Assembly: GCA_933822405.4 (NCBI GenBank)
Contig: CAKOGP040002313.1
Location: 62,001-126,000, forward strand
Direction of reading: 5' to 3'
Length of the DNA stretch: 64,000 nucleotides
From: Cylindrotheca closterium
Lineage: Eukaryota > Bacillariophyta > Bacillariophyceae > Bacillariales > Bacillariaceae
Shown here: positions 22,083-33,283 of the stretch, piece by piece
Layout of the letters: each line of letters opens with the position of its first letter
Numbering within the stretch: the stretch's first letter is position 1
Program-made: the position numbers and the translations under genes
Notes under the pieces: model-generated
Databases searched by the model: none
Seen by the model: only the letters and a program-made list of their open reading frames with translations
Told to the model about the DNA's origin: nothing

Positions 22083-23345
22083 TCAATATCTTTGACCAGT
22101 TGGATTCAATGAGCTCCCAAAACAACCTTGGCCCTTCCGCCTCACTATCTCGTAAATCTCACTCAAAAGTTGCTTCCACATAAGGGAATCAGTTGCATCT
22201 TGTGGAGAGACACCATCCAGTCGCCATAATGTCGTTGAAGAACCGTCGGTATCAGGTAGTATAATCTCACCCACAGGAGCAATAACTCGAATGGAGGAAG
22301 TGAGGAAGACTTCCTGCCACAAGTCGGCCTCTTCCGTTAGAATCGGCCCGATGGCAATTGTTAGTCCACATGCATTTGCGGCCGTAATGACAAGGTGCCT
22401 GGCGTATCCTTTCAAAACGGAATCAGTTTCACATGTGTGAAGTACACCTCCAGGATAAAGGACAAAAAGGTTCGACGTCAGTCCTTCGAGGATTTCAACT
22501 TGATTGTCTCTCTTTCTAGTCAGTAGAACCTCTCCTACCCCACGACTTTTGAACTTTTCTTCGAGAGGTCTCCTTTTCCGGCACCATGCAATGAGCTTGG
22601 CATCCGGAGAATTTTGGCATCGATTCGGAAGTTCGAGATAAGGATCAAGTGCAATGGCAGCAGTCAAGGGATTTGACAATAAGCTGCTTTTCACATCTGC
22701 TGGCGTTAGACTGGAAAATATGTGCCCTTGAACTTGTACATCATCATTTTTGGGTTGCCACAGGATTGTCACCATAAATGTGCAAAACAATGATTCTTCG
22801 TCAATGTGTGCCTGCAAACCTTGACATTCTTCCTTCGCTTGCTTCAGTAGAAAGCGGATCATGTTCCGGCTTTTTTCTCTGGTTCCATGTGAGGCGAGAT
22901 CAACATTGGCGGGTGCTATAGTGGCGAAAGAGGATTCCAGTCGATTCAGATGGAACTCGTTGCCCCATTGTAAAAACAGCGCGTCGTGAAAATCATAGTC
23001 ACATCGCATGACTGTATAGGCTCCATTTCCATTTTCTAGTTCGCAAAATTCAAGCCATTCGCGGGGAGATGTTAAGTCGTATGTGTTGTGTTCTGCTGTG
23101 GTGATGACGGAAGGGGTAGTGGATGAGAAAGAGGTTCCTCCTTCCTCTTCACAGTAATCTAAATCATTGCACTCGACTAAACAACTCCAATGCAACTGGC
23201 TGTTCGTTGTTCTATCTCTTATCAGGGGAAATCTTATGGTGAAGGCTGAGCTTGATTCATTGTAGTGCAAGAGCACGACGACCAAAGCTGTGACAAAATT
23301 GCTCATTATTGTTTGACCCCAGATGAAAATTTTCAAAAAAATCAT
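22083..23345 (-). CDS. Class IV aminotransferase-like protein, predicted plastid-targeted (copy 2)
   Basis: Single exon, 420 residues, ATG 23345. A hydrophobic signal (TALVVVLLHYNESSSAF) ends in SSSA|F at residues 34-35. Signal peptide followed by Ala-Phe is the bipartite plastid-import signature of diatoms. Downstream blocks parallel copy 1: YTVMRCDYDF, EFHLNRLESSF, KLIAWCRKRRPLEE (candidate PLP lysine), GEVLLTRKRDNQVEILEGLTSNLFV, GYARHLVITAANACGL, EVFLTSSIRVIAPVGEI. The family is class IV PLP aminotransferase/lyase, with closest resemblance to the plant D-amino-acid-aminotransferase-like group; the reaction is not assignable. Head to tail with copy 1, 77 bases apart, so a local tandem duplication with changed targeting. 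Confidence 0.8.
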   Translation of the reverse strand: MIFLKIFIWGQTIMSNFVTALVVVLLHYNESSSAFTIRFPLIRDRTTNSQLHWSCLVECNDLDYCEEEGGTSFSSTTPSVITTAEHNTYDLTSPREWLEFCELENGNGAYTVMRCDYDFHDALFLQWGNEFHLNRLESSFATIAPANVDLASHGTREKSRNMIRFLLKQAKEECQGLQAHIDEESLFCTFMVTILWQPKNDDVQVQGHIFSSLTPADVKSSLLSNPLTAAIALDPYLELPNRCQNSPDAKLIAWCRKRRPLEEKFKSRGVGEVLLTRKRDNQVEILEGLTSNLFVLYPGGVLHTCETDSVLKGYARHLVITAANACGLTIAIGPILTEEADLWQEVFLTSSIRVIAPVGEIILPDTDGSSTTLWRLDGVSPQDATDSLMWKQLLSEIYEIVRRKGQGCFGSSLNPTGQRY

Positions 23346-23490
23346 GTTTGGTCGATTGAATCAACCTAAATCGATATAATAGGTACATTGAAATGTAAAA
23401 AGATATCTACATACTACTTCTATCGATGTGCCGCTACCTACTCTTCCGGGTTCAAACTTCATATTGTACCCCGTTGTAGTATGCATGTAC

Positions 23491-24558
23491 TTATCGGCCA
23501 ACCCCAAAAACCATGCGGGAGTACCCACCAGTAGAGATTTGCTCCGGCCATTCATGGATAAGGCTGAATACTTGGGAAAGGCTGTTGTTGTCTTCACAAG
23601 CCTGTAAAAGTGGAGTCTTTTGTTCCCCTGCAGCAAGATTGCGCAAAGGCATGGGGTTTAGCTTGACTAGAACCTCGATGGTTTGGTTCCAGTCGCTGTC
23701 ATATTTGTCTTGGAATGCCAATGCATCTTTCAGAGCACGGTGTAGTGGAAGCAATCCACCATTGTCTTCCATGGAAAGCAATTGAGGAAACGACGATGCA
23801 ATACATTCCACAACCTTTGCTGATGGCCTATCTGTTGCCAGAGCGCGATGAAGGGGATAGAGCCCCTGATAATCACGACGGAGAGTACTCTCTGGAAAAG
23901 CATCGACCAAATATCGAACAATTTCAAGGGATGCTCGTGTGTTGTGCTCTGCCGCCAAATGCAAAGGCAGCGATCCATCTAGTGCTACTGCTTGTATCGT
24001 ATTGGGTGCATTCTTTACCAGCAGCTCAATCAGTTCCAGAGATGGAACATGCGTCTTGCGATGTCGTTTCAATGCTCGATGCAATGGCAAATATCCCATG
24101 GCATCCGTCATTTCGAGTGCCTCTGGGTAAGCAAGGATAAGCTCTCGAATCAAATCCACTTCATGACAATAATTCTCCACGCACTTGTGCAGAAGTGTCT
24201 TTCCGTCCACGAATTCTGCTGATGCTGAGGATGGGTTGCGTTGGAAGAGTGCTTGCACTGGTCTCGTTTTGGGTGGACCACGAGGGTTCCAGCGATCCAA
24301 AAGATGAAAAACCTGATGGGCGTCATGATAAATGATGTCGACGGACATGGTAGTGCACTCTTTTTCAGATCGTTTCTCTTCGTAACTCTTCCTTCCTCGT
24401 TTTCTTCTAAATGATTTTGTGGAAGATTCTTGTTGTTGTGCAGAATTCGAACGGAATGATGTCATCTTCATCACTATAAAAAAATGATTTGCCATCATGA
24501 TGACGTGGCGAAATGCTAACGACTTGTCCGAGTCGAAATTGATTCCCCCTCCTGGCAT
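23491..24558 (-). CDS. Ankyrin-repeat protein
   Basis: 355 residues from ATG 24558; later ATGs, for example the one before SVDIIYHDAHQVF, are plausible starts. A basic segment (KSFRRKRGRKSYEEKRSEKE) precedes six or so ankyrin repeats: DGKTLLHKCVENYC, MGYLPLHRALKRHRK, DGSLPLHLAAEHN, QGLYPLHRALATDRP, GGLLPLHRALKDAL, KTPLLQACEDNNSL. This 'G-PLHRAL' variety of ankyrin protein is common in diatoms. Protein-protein interaction is the only role that can be inferred. Confidence 0.82.
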   Translation of the reverse strand: MPGGGINFDSDKSLAFRHVIMMANHFFIVMKMTSFRSNSAQQQESSTKSFRRKRGRKSYEEKRSEKECTTMSVDIIYHDAHQVFHLLDRWNPRGPPKTRPVQALFQRNPSSASAEFVDGKTLLHKCVENYCHEVDLIRELILAYPEALEMTDAMGYLPLHRALKRHRKTHVPSLELIELLVKNAPNTIQAVALDGSLPLHLAAEHNTRASLEIVRYLVDAFPESTLRRDYQGLYPLHRALATDRPSAKVVECIASSFPQLLSMEDNGGLLPLHRALKDALAFQDKYDSDWNQTIEVLVKLNPMPLRNLAAGEQKTPLLQACEDNNSLSQVFSLIHEWPEQISTGGYSRMVFGVGR

Positions 24559-24704
24559 TTGCTATGCTACAGCCGACCACCATCTTAATAAAGGATCCGG
24601 TGACCGAGGTAACAAACAAACTACATTCGGTCCTAATCCTACTATGTTTCGATGAAAAAATAAGAGAAAACATGCATGTTGGAATTTTATGATTCTTATC
24701 TAAA

Positions 24705-26309
24705 TCACCGTCTCCATCCTCTACCTCCACTGTCGTCATAGTTGTCTCGAGGACGTTTGCGATGATACGAATCACCGCCACCACCACCATATGGACCGCC
24801 TCGGCCACCACCACCATCGTTGTAATAACCTCGTCCACCCCCTCGTCCACCTCTTCCTCTACCACCACCCATGTATCCACGGCCTCGTCCTCTGCCACCA
24901 CCACCACCGTCATAGTATCCTCTTCCTCCTCCACGACCTCGTGGATCAAACCGTTGCTGTTGTTGGGGAGGAGGTGGTGGGGGTGGTGGTAATTGATGAT
25001 GATGTGGCGGTGGTGCTTGCTGGTACTGGGGAGTGCCACCAATGCTGCCACCACCGTAATAGCTGTTGCTGTCGCTGTTGCTACCGGGATGTTGTTGCTG
25101 CCACCTACTAACAGTCTCTGGAGGTTTTGAAAACGGCGACTGATTCCGACTACTATATCTCGATTTGCTGGAGATACTACGGCCATCGTAAGAACTACCC
25201 ATGTGCGAATCATCGTCCGCAGGTCCGGCCAATTTCTTTTCTTGTTCTTCAATCAATTTAGCAAGGACAGATCCAGGCGCCGCTCCGGCGCCCCAGGCAC
25301 CACCGACACCAACTTCAATATCCTTTTTCTCCGGTTGCTTGGGTCCGCTACTACTCGTAGCCTCCGCTTGCTTTGCTTCGAGGAGTTCCTTTTTCACCAA
25401 GACGGGGCCTACTACGCCACCCGTACCACCACCATCACTACCACCCACCCCTTCGTCGTCATCCGCCTGGCTGGAATCCGAGGTTGCAACAGCCACCTTG
25501 GGTTGTTGTTTGGAGGGCGCTTTGGGTGTCACTGGAACCAGAGTTGGATCAGGTGCCCGTCGTTGGCGACTGGCATCAGTAAGTTCTTGACGAATCATTA
25601 ACTGCTGTTGAGAATATTCCAACCAATCTTCTTCTGTGAGACCGTAATTGAAAAAGTCAGTGTCGTCACCTCGTGTCCAGGGTTTGTCATCAATTTGATC
25701 AAAGCGAATGTCAAAGGCGGTACGCTTGGAAAAGAGACAGGGGTCCCGACCCGCATTTTCTTCACTTTCCAAGCGGCGGGCATTTTCTTTGGCTTCTTCC
25801 AATTTGCGTTGTTTTTCCACCAAAAGTCTAGCGGCTCGTTGGGCGGGATCCAAATTGGCCAACTCTTCTTCCTGCTCCTTGAGTCGCTTTTTCTCCGCCT
25901 CGTCATCATCTTCTTTTGCATCCTCGACTTGTTCATTTTTGCGAGTCCATTGTCGATTGGGTTGAACCAACATTTGACGATGAATTCCTTTGCGCATGAC
26001 GCCCATCCTGGCTCCCACCAATAGCATTTCTGGTTGCTCTTCTTCATCTTCGGATCCATCCGACACATAAATCTCTTCGTCAATAATTTCTGCACCATGA
26101 GCTTTCATAGCGTATCCCGAGGCCTTTTCTTCTCTGGGTTCTTCCTTTACGGGATCAGGAGCTATCACTGCTGGCTGACTTTGTTTCCGGGGAATGGCTG
26201 CCTTTGGAATGGGCATATTATTGTTATTATTATTAATCTCAATGGACGGATTGGAAACCGCCTCCGCTGGTTCCGGTTCAACGACGGCTTTTCGCTTTTT
26301 GCGACCCAT
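24705..26309 (-). CDS. FIP1: FIP1, pre-mRNA polyadenylation factor subunit
   Basis: Single exon, 534 residues, ATG 26309. The N-terminus carries a basic KKRKAVVEPEP motif and an acidic region. The Fip1 motif lies at about residues 198-238 (FDIRFDQIDDKPW, then FFNYGLTEEDWLEYSQQQ). The rest is low complexity, with Pro/Gln/His runs and a C-terminal RGG-rich tail from about residue 450 (RGGGRGYYDGG repeats, ending GWRR). FIP1 links poly(A) polymerase to the CPSF complex; the RGG tail implies direct RNA contact and a target for arginine methylation. Head to head with the family 16 methyltransferase gene. Confidence 0.88.
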   Translation of the reverse strand: MGRKKRKAVVEPEPAEAVSNPSIEINNNNNNMPIPKAAIPRKQSQPAVIAPDPVKEEPREEKASGYAMKAHGAEIIDEEIYVSDGSEDEEEQPEMLLVGARMGVMRKGIHRQMLVQPNRQWTRKNEQVEDAKEDDDEAEKKRLKEQEEELANLDPAQRAARLLVEKQRKLEEAKENARRLESEENAGRDPCLFSKRTAFDIRFDQIDDKPWTRGDDTDFFNYGLTEEDWLEYSQQQLMIRQELTDASRQRRAPDPTLVPVTPKAPSKQQPKVAVATSDSSQADDDEGVGGSDGGGTGGVVGPVLVKKELLEAKQAEATSSSGPKQPEKKDIEVGVGGAWGAGAAPGSVLAKLIEEQEKKLAGPADDDSHMGSSYDGRSISSKSRYSSRNQSPFSKPPETVSRWQQQHPGSNSDSNSYYGGGSIGGTPQYQQAPPPHHHQLPPPPPPPPQQQQRFDPRGRGGGRGYYDGGGGGRGRGRGYMGGGRGRGGRGGGRGYYNDGGGGRGGPYGGGGGDSYHRKRPRDNYDDSGGRGWRR

Positions 26310-26555
26310 CTTGTATTACTGCGTCTGCTGTTGATGAAAGGCACGAAAAGCTGTGCTCTATTAAGATGACAACTACTGTAATGGATCGTAATCAAAGGGG
26401 TTGTCACGAAGCACGCAGCGAAGATCGTTGTGTTTTGATCGATTGATTCAGGTTTGGGTTGACCGACGAACGGACATATATAGTCCTTATTTTTTTAACT
26501 TTCGACAACAAACCACAAAATTCCATCTCCTCGTTTTTCTGTCATTCTTTCATCA
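26310..26555. promoter_or_regulatory. Shared promoter of FIP1 and methyltransferase genes
   Basis: 246 bases between two divergent start codons. A TATATA element lies at about 26475 on the methyltransferase side. No other gene is visible. Confidence 0.4.
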
Positions 26556-27928
26556 ATGGCATCCGCAGCTCTATCGTCCCAAATACAAGTCTTGGACGAG
26601 AAACTTCAATCTCCCAAGGATATCGTTCAATACAAGGAAGCAAAACTGAAATCTGGAGAAGGATTTCCATCTCAATTGGCCGAAATTCTACAAACTGCCA
26701 TTTCCCAGTGGCTGGCCATCATAATAATAACTCCCAAACACGATGACAATAATGGTGTGCCACTGGAACAAGCTCCCGAAACAAAAGCTTTATTTCAAAC
26801 AATGAATTTCTACAAGAGATTGGTGGAAGCAGATCCATCGCTAGAAGAAGAAGCAAGTCGAGAAGGCTCACATCGGAGCCTGTCGAAAATTATCAACTTG
26901 GATTCATCATCATCGTCGTCATTATCAGATCAAGACAATGATGTAATATTGGATTTGCAAGATGTGGCATGTGAAATAGCAGCTCTTTCCAAGTCGTTTC
27001 CAGTCCGAGCAGCGCCGTTTACATTGGAAGAACTCAAGGATCGATTGCCACTGTCGTTTCAAATAGAACCAGCAGAGTCCTCGTCTGCATCATCATCGGA
27101 ATCCACTGAAAAACGTGAAAAAGTCAAACAGAGAATGGTGCAAGAGGGGTTTAGGATATTAATCAATCAAGTGAAAACACGACAAAGTGCACAAAAAGAT
27201 GTGGGATTTGGTATGTAGAAAAGGTTGGGTGATGGGTGTTTGTAGTTGTTCGTGCGTCACCTGTGCCTCACAGCTTGGATCTCTGTTTCATCTTTGTTTT
27301 TTTTGTGTGTTTAGTCATGTGGCCATCGGCAGTGGCACTCTCGAGGTGGCTCGTGTCCTATCCAGAAGAGGTGCGGAACAAGGCGGTCCTCGAATTGGGG
27401 GCAGGATGTGGACTGACAGGATTGGTGGCGGCGCAACTAGTTTCGGAAGGATTTGTGACCTTGACGGACTTTAACCATGTGGTCGTTCAGAATGCCCAAC
27501 AAAATATTGCTTTGAATGGATTGTCGGAGGTGGCGAAAAGTGAGACTTTGGACTTTTATCAACAAGACGACACGAGTCGAGAAGGTTGGGTGGACCCCAA
27601 AGGAGTCCTTCATGAACAAGTAGATTTGATTCTGGCAGCAGATGTCATTTGCCAAAAAGAAGATGCTTTTGCTGCGGCGCGATCCATATTATGTTCTTTA
27701 AAGGTGGGAGGAAAAGCGATAGTCGTGAGTGCCGATTCGGAGCATCGGTTTGGAGTGGAATGCTTTCAACAAGCTTGTGAAGAACTTGGACTACTGGTGA
27801 CAACGAGGGATGTAAGAAAGATGTGCGATGGAAAGCTTTTATCAATAGATATGGACAAGACTACGGGGTATGTCAGTGGGATGAAACTAACTATGTATAC
27901 GGTCCAAAAGGGTACCAGTAATAGGTAG
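26556..27928 (+). CDS. Family 16 (METTL-type) protein methyltransferase
   Basis: Exons 26556-27210 and 27315-27928; intron GTATGT...TTTAG of 104 bases, phase G|TC, giving KDVGFVMWPSAVALSRWL. That is the expected 'G--vWPSA--La-yL' opening of the methyltransferase domain. Total about 422 residues. Motif I is VLELGAGCGLTGLVAA; the acidic post-I residue lies in TLTDFN, and motif IV in VDLILAADVI. The first ~215 residues are helical with a Ser-rich patch and unrecognised. The family methylates lysine or histidine of translation factors and other proteins, or RNA; the substrate cannot be chosen from the sequence. The class I fold is clear. Confidence 0.85.
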
Positions 27929-28184
27929 TCAAAGATGATGCAAACCGCTTGTATTTTTCTCGTTAATTAAATAGCAAATTTGTCGCAGTTCTGTAGACTA
28001 AAAACTGTTCATGTATCTTCGACTCACGTCATCCTTAGTCATGAACAGCTCAACGTCACACATCACACATCATCCATCATTTTGGTCTTGTGTTCTTGTG
28101 GATTCGAGGATTCTGTTTTTCTGGCGGTTGGCTCGACACATCATCAAAAATTCCTCTTATATCTTTTCGGCACTTGCTTTGATT

Positions 28185-28240
<56 letters not shown>

Positions 28241-28248
28241 AAGCAACG
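27929..28248. other. Intergenic/5' leader of the cyclopropane synthase fusion, with an ATC microsatellite
   Basis: No gene seen. Frames reading through the (ATC)n tract give His, Ile or Met/Asp runs and are artefacts. The tract itself is listed separately. Confidence 0.5.
28185..28240 (+). repeat. (ATC)n microsatellite, about 18 units
   Basis: An uninterrupted trinucleotide run of 56 bases ends 8 bases before the start codon at 28249, so it must lie in the leader of the mRNA. Length variation here would alter the leader but not the protein. Confidence 0.95.
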
Positions 28249-31200
28249 ATGTGCAAAGGTGATATCCAACGAACTGCAGGTGCAGAGCGCAAAGTGGCCA
28301 TCGTCGGTGGTGGCGTCTCTGGGTTGTCGGCAGCCTGGCACCTCCACACCAACGCACCCAATGTAACCGTCAATTTGTTCGAAGCCGAAGACCGTCTCGG
28401 AGGACACGCATATACAACTGATGTGGATGGCGTGGATGTTGACATTGGCTTCATGGTCTTCAATGAATCCAATTATCCCAACATGACTCGCTGGTTTGAG
28501 AAGATTTCTGTTCCAGAAGAAAACACCGACATGAGCCTCAGCGTCAGTTTGGATGGTGGAGAAACCGTCGAATGGAATTCCGACAATCTCAACGGGATTT
28601 TTGCTCGAAGACAGCAAGCGCTCAACCCAGCTTTCTATACAATGATTAAAGACATGCTTCGATTTAACAAGGAGGCAACTGAGTTGTTGCTTTTAACTGA
28701 AGATGATCCACGAAAATTGGTTACAACTGGTCAATATCTTCGAAACAATGGATATTCAGAGGCTTTTGGAAAGTATTACCTTCTTCCCATGATGGCAGCA
28801 CTATGGTCCGCAAGTATGGAAGACGTTTTGCAATTCCCCGCTGTTCAATTGATCGGTTTTATGTGCAACCACAAAATGTTGCAAATCTTGGATCGCCCTC
28901 AGGTAAGACGACAGCCAAATATCTTTGTCCTTCATTTCTTTCTCGGCCTAACCAATAACATACATCTTTCTGCTTTAACAGTGGAAAACAGTTGCCGATC
29001 GCTCCAAGACTTACACCCTCAAGATGCAGGAAATTCTCGGAAAGAGCGCCCAAACTTCCACACCCATTGTTTCCATGACGAAAACCGATGTCGGTGGAGA
29101 ACCTTCTTATGAGCTCTTCACTACTGATTCAAAGTCGGTCGGTGTATTTGATGAGGTTGTCTTTGCCTGCCATACACCCACCAGCAAGCAAATTGTGGAA
29201 ACAATGAATGGTGACAGTGGCCTCGTTGATTTGTTGTCGAAAATTGAATACGCAGACAATGTTGTCTATGTCCACTCGGATCCAAAGTTGATGCCTGCCA
29301 GACGGCGTGCTTGGGCTTCTTGGAACTGTCTTGGAAATTCTGAGCTCCTTTCTAGCTACAAACTTGACAGCTCGAAAAAGGACGAAGCTTTTGAAGGCGC
29401 CGAGTCTGGATTCGGAAACAAGGCGACTAACGAATCCGACGAGTTGGAGGGCGAAAAGGGTCGCATGAAGGCTGTTTATGTTACCTACTGGCTCAATCGA
29501 TTGCAAAACCTAAAGACTGATAAGGAGATTTTTGTGTCCCTCAACCCACACCAAAAGCCTTCTGAGGAAACAACCCACAAACGTGTCATTATGGCCCATC
29601 CACAATTCACACCTACAACAATGGCCGCCAGAAAGACACTTGAAGAAGAGTACCAAGGCAAAGATGGTTTGTGGTTCTGTGGTGCATGGGGGGGTTATGG
29701 CTTCCATGAAGATGGTTGCAGATCTGGATTCCAGGCCGCAACTGGAATTTCGGGAGTTCCTTTGCCTTGGGGCGACGAGAAAGAAATGGTCATGGCCCCT
29801 CCCGATCTCGCTTTGGCCAAGGCAAATGAATCCAGTGTCACTGGGATCATCAGTAAGCTCTATAAAAAGCTTACATACGATCTACCAGTTGCTGTGTGCA
29901 AGAAATTTATGCTTTACTTCCTTGAAAAGGCTGTTAAGCGTGGTAAATTGAGAGTGAAAATGAATGATGGCACAGTTCACAGTTTTGGCGATGGTTCTCA
30001 ATGTGGATCCGACAACAGTCCAGTGACGATGCGAGTCTTCGATGAGTGGACTTTTGTCAAGATTGCTTGGGAATACGATCTGGGATTGGCCCGATCTTAC
30101 ATGGCTGGTCACTTTGTTGTGGAGTCGCTCAAGGACCCTACCCATTATAACAATGTCCTTCGCCCTCTCAAGGAACGAGATGAGACGACCACGGCTATTG
30201 GAGATCCTGTTGGCCTAACACGTCTGCTACTGTTGATGGTAGGAAACAGAGACGCTCCAGGAAAGCATGTTCCAGGTACTTCCAAGAAGGGATACTCCAT
30301 GGCCAACCCTTTAAACGCTGGTCTTTTGATATCCAAGATTGGTATGGTACTGAACTTTATCCGATATCGGTTGACAATGGATAACTCTGAGCGCGGTGGT
30401 AGTTTGAAGAACATTCATGCCCATTATGACTTGTCCAATGATTTGTTCCGAACCTTCCTCGACCCCGAGACATTGATGTACTCTTCTGCAATCTATGATG
30501 CTGTTAAGGCACCCGCTCCCGAACAGGGTCTTGTTTTCCGCGGTACACTGGAAGAAGCGCAATGGAGAAAGCTTGATACTCTTCTCGATCGGGCTCAAGT
30601 CCAGCCTGGTCAGACAGTCTTGGATATCGGCTTTGGATGGGGTGGTCTTTCTCTCCACGCAGCCAAGAAGTATGGCTGCAAGGTCACTGGTATCACTTTG
30701 TCAGTTGAGCAAAAGGCGCTTGCTGAGGACCGTGTTGCTAAGGAAGGTCTTGGTCATTTGATTAACTTTGAGGTCATTGACTACCGTACTTTTGCCAGAC
30801 GTCCTGACAACTTGGGCAAGTTCGATCGCGTCCTCAGTTGTGAAATGATCGAAGCTGTCGGCCATGATCACTTGACCGAGTTCTACTGGGCAGTCGAGCA
30901 GGTTCTCAAGCCTGATGGTGTTCTTGTCATGGAGGCTATTACAACTCCAGAGGAGAGATATGAACCATACCTCCGCACAACTGACTTTATCAACACCATC
31001 ATCTTCCCTGGTTCTTGTTGTCCATCTTTGCATGCTTTGGTGGACGCTGCGTACAAGGGATCGAACTTGAGCTTGGAGCACATTGACAACATTGGTCTCC
31101 ATTACGCCCAGACTCTTGCTGATTGGCGTAGACGTTTTAATGCCCAAGAAGCCTTTGTTCGCAAGCTTGGATTTGACGATGTGTTCTTCCGAGCTTGGAA

Positions 31201-31375
31201 TTACTACCTCTCATACTGCGAAGCTGGTTTCTATGCGAGAAATGTCAGCTGTTTGATTCTTGTATTTGGTCGACAGGGATGCAGCGCGTTGACTCCTCTG
31301 CACGAGACAAGAGCGTGCACTCAAATGGCCCCACTCACGAAGAGTGAGGTGCAAAGCTGGATCAGTGAGGCTTAA
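28249..31375 (+). CDS. FAD amine-oxidase-like domain fused to cyclopropane-fatty-acyl-phospholipid synthase
   Basis: Exons 28249-28902 and 28982-31375 give 1015 residues; the 79-base intron splits complete codons (PQ|WK). N-terminal half: FAD/NAD-binding amine-oxidase-like domain with the dinucleotide loop VAIVGGGVSGLSAAWHL and E-EDRLGGHAYT, ending in LWFCGAWGGYGFHEDGCRSG. C-terminal half: cyclopropane synthase with the SAM site VLDIGFGWGGLSLHAAKKYG, CEMIEAVGHDHL, IFPGSCCPSL and the C-terminal ARNVSCLILVFGR. The enzyme adds a methylene or methyl from SAM across an acyl double bond of a phospholipid. The same domain order occurs in plant cyclopropane synthases. Some bacterial relatives methylate without closing a ring, so the product is open. 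No plastid signal; probably ER/cytosolic face. Confidence 0.9.
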
Positions 31376-31693
31376 AACTGGAATCAGCCTTTGCCTTTTT
31401 TTATGTTTAGAGATTTTTGTGATAATGAGTGTGTTTGTGCAACATATATAAAAGAATACGTAACGTGAAATGTCTGCTACTGCATTATATAATGAGTTTG
31501 GTTGTTTGATAGTCGATAGACCATTAGCATGTCGTGAGTCGTAGGTTTTACCTGGCGTGTGAAGCTCAACATTTCGTCACGGTCGTCACGAAACGGTGAC
31601 CAAAGTGACAAAACAGCTATCAGTTGGCTGAGATCACCATTCACAACATATCACAAAACAGCTGGAGGTTTGATAATGCGATCTAGACTTGGC
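31376..31693. other. Convergent 3' regions of cyclopropane synthase fusion and desaturase
   Basis: AT-rich; nothing coding seen. An inverted element, CGTCACGGTCGTCACGAAACGGTGAC, around 31575-31602 could form a short hairpin. Confidence 0.3.
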
Positions 31694-33283
31694 TTATTCT
31701 GCAGCAACTTTATTTGAGAACTTTGGTGTGGGCCTTTCGTTTACACTGAGTTTCTCATACCACTCCATGGTCGCATTCATCAAATCTGTCCATGTGTCAT
31801 ACGACTTGTAAACGACTCCATGTTCTATGCATGTGTCCCGGACAACGGGAGCAATGTGGTGCAAGTGACCATGATTCAACCCAGGGAACAAGTGGTGTTC
31901 GATTTGATGATTCAGGCCATTGGACAAGAAATGCCAAAGAAAGCTGCCGGACGCAAAGTTATTGGAAGTCTCGACCTGAGCTGCAGCCCATGAGTCCTCG
32001 ACAATATTACTCCGGGATGAACTACGCGTCTTCCTTGTTTGCAAATCGGACTCCAGCGATGGTTCGTTCAAATGGTTGATTTGGGAGAAAATTGCAAACA
32101 CGATTCCAATCGTGGTAATGTGAATGTAGACAGCAAAGGCTGCTGTCAGCTTGGATTCGTGCGTGAAGAATGGAAGAACCATGATGACAAAAATATAAGT
32201 GTACCAATGGAGTTTGAGACCAATCTCCTTCGATGGTCGATCTCGATCTTGCCATTCAACAATTCCGTGAAGAGAGCCCGAAGCTAGAACGCCCCAGGGG
32301 ATCCAGAAACAAGTTCCGAAACAGACTAGAGCATAAGCGACAGCGACCCACAACCTATTGATTTGATGATTGTGAATGCTTCGATGCCTGATATTCTTAT
32401 GCACTCTCAACAGTGCGTCGAAGTGATGAAGGTCAGGATCTTTGTCGAATTCGTTGGTGAAGGAGTGGTGTGCATATGTATGCTGATGCTGCCAAACAAT
32501 GGGGTTGCAAATAAGCGACATTGCCCAGACTCCGAGTTCGTTGACCCATGCTTGACGACTAGCCGCAAAGTGCCCAGCGTCATGCCCTAATGCTCCCATT
32601 AGCCATCCAAAAACTGCGAACAGAAAGGATCCAAGGACGCTTCCCTAATGATGGAGCAAAAATAATCGTTATCAGGTGTAGCATACTTCACAGCCCATTG
32701 TTGGCAAATCATCCCGTACCTTTACGTGCCAATAACCTGAAGTCAACCAAGCTCCAAAGATAAACAGATAATGCAATGTTCTGGCAATATTTGCTCCTCT
32801 ATCATGCACAGGATCGATTCCTTTTTCTTTCAAGACAGAAGCTGTCCTCTCCTTCAGAATCTCGTAAAAGGCATCCTTCTTGCGATCGGAGGGTTTGCGA
32901 TTCTTGACAACGCAAAATTTGTCCAATACCTTCCTAAAGAGAACCAGAAAGGGGGATGGTCATTAGGTCTGTGTTATTCGAGATCTGTGAGACAGTGCTG
33001 CCCTACAAATGCCGACTTACCAGTGGTCGTTGCTGAAAATGTGATAGGATTCAAAGAGTGCGGTACAATCTCGACCTCTTCCCAAGAGAATCGCTTCTTT
33101 GCCACCTGGATGACGCTCGACGAATTTGGTAAGATCATATCCATTGCCATGAATCCACCAAATCTTGTCGGAAGTAACTGCCTTGGACATTGCCACATCA
33201 CTCAGCTGTTTTTTCTCCAACGCAAGTTCGGATTTATCCACCTCTGGAGAAGAGCCGTAACTTCCGTTTTGTGAGAAACCCAT
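31694..33283 (-). CDS. Cytochrome-b5-fused (front-end type) fatty acyl desaturase
   Basis: Exons (minus) 33283-33021, 32933-32720 and 32644-31694, all phase-consistent, give 475 residues. Cytochrome b5 at residues ~30-100 has the heme motif HPGG (58-61) and second ligand H81. Desaturase histidine boxes are HDAGH (180-184), QHTYAHH-type (213-219) and QIEHH (406-410). Gln replacing His in the third box is the mark of front-end desaturases. These ER membrane enzymes introduce double bonds between an existing one and the carboxyl end (delta-5, -6 or -8), and some diatom members act on palmitate or sphingoid bases. Regiospecificity cannot be read from sequence. An ATG 120 bases upstream (33403) is in frame, but MGFSQNG fits a cytosolic b5 start better. 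Head to head with lipoyl synthase. Confidence 0.9.

Noticed and set aside
24407..25252. 281-codon minus frame overlapping FIP1 3' end
   Set aside because: Shadow frame of the Gly/Arg-rich tail; its Val/Asp/Glu runs come from the repeat-like RGG codons.
28077..28472. Frames with long Asp, His, Ile or Met runs
   Set aside because: Readings of the ATC microsatellite in different phases.
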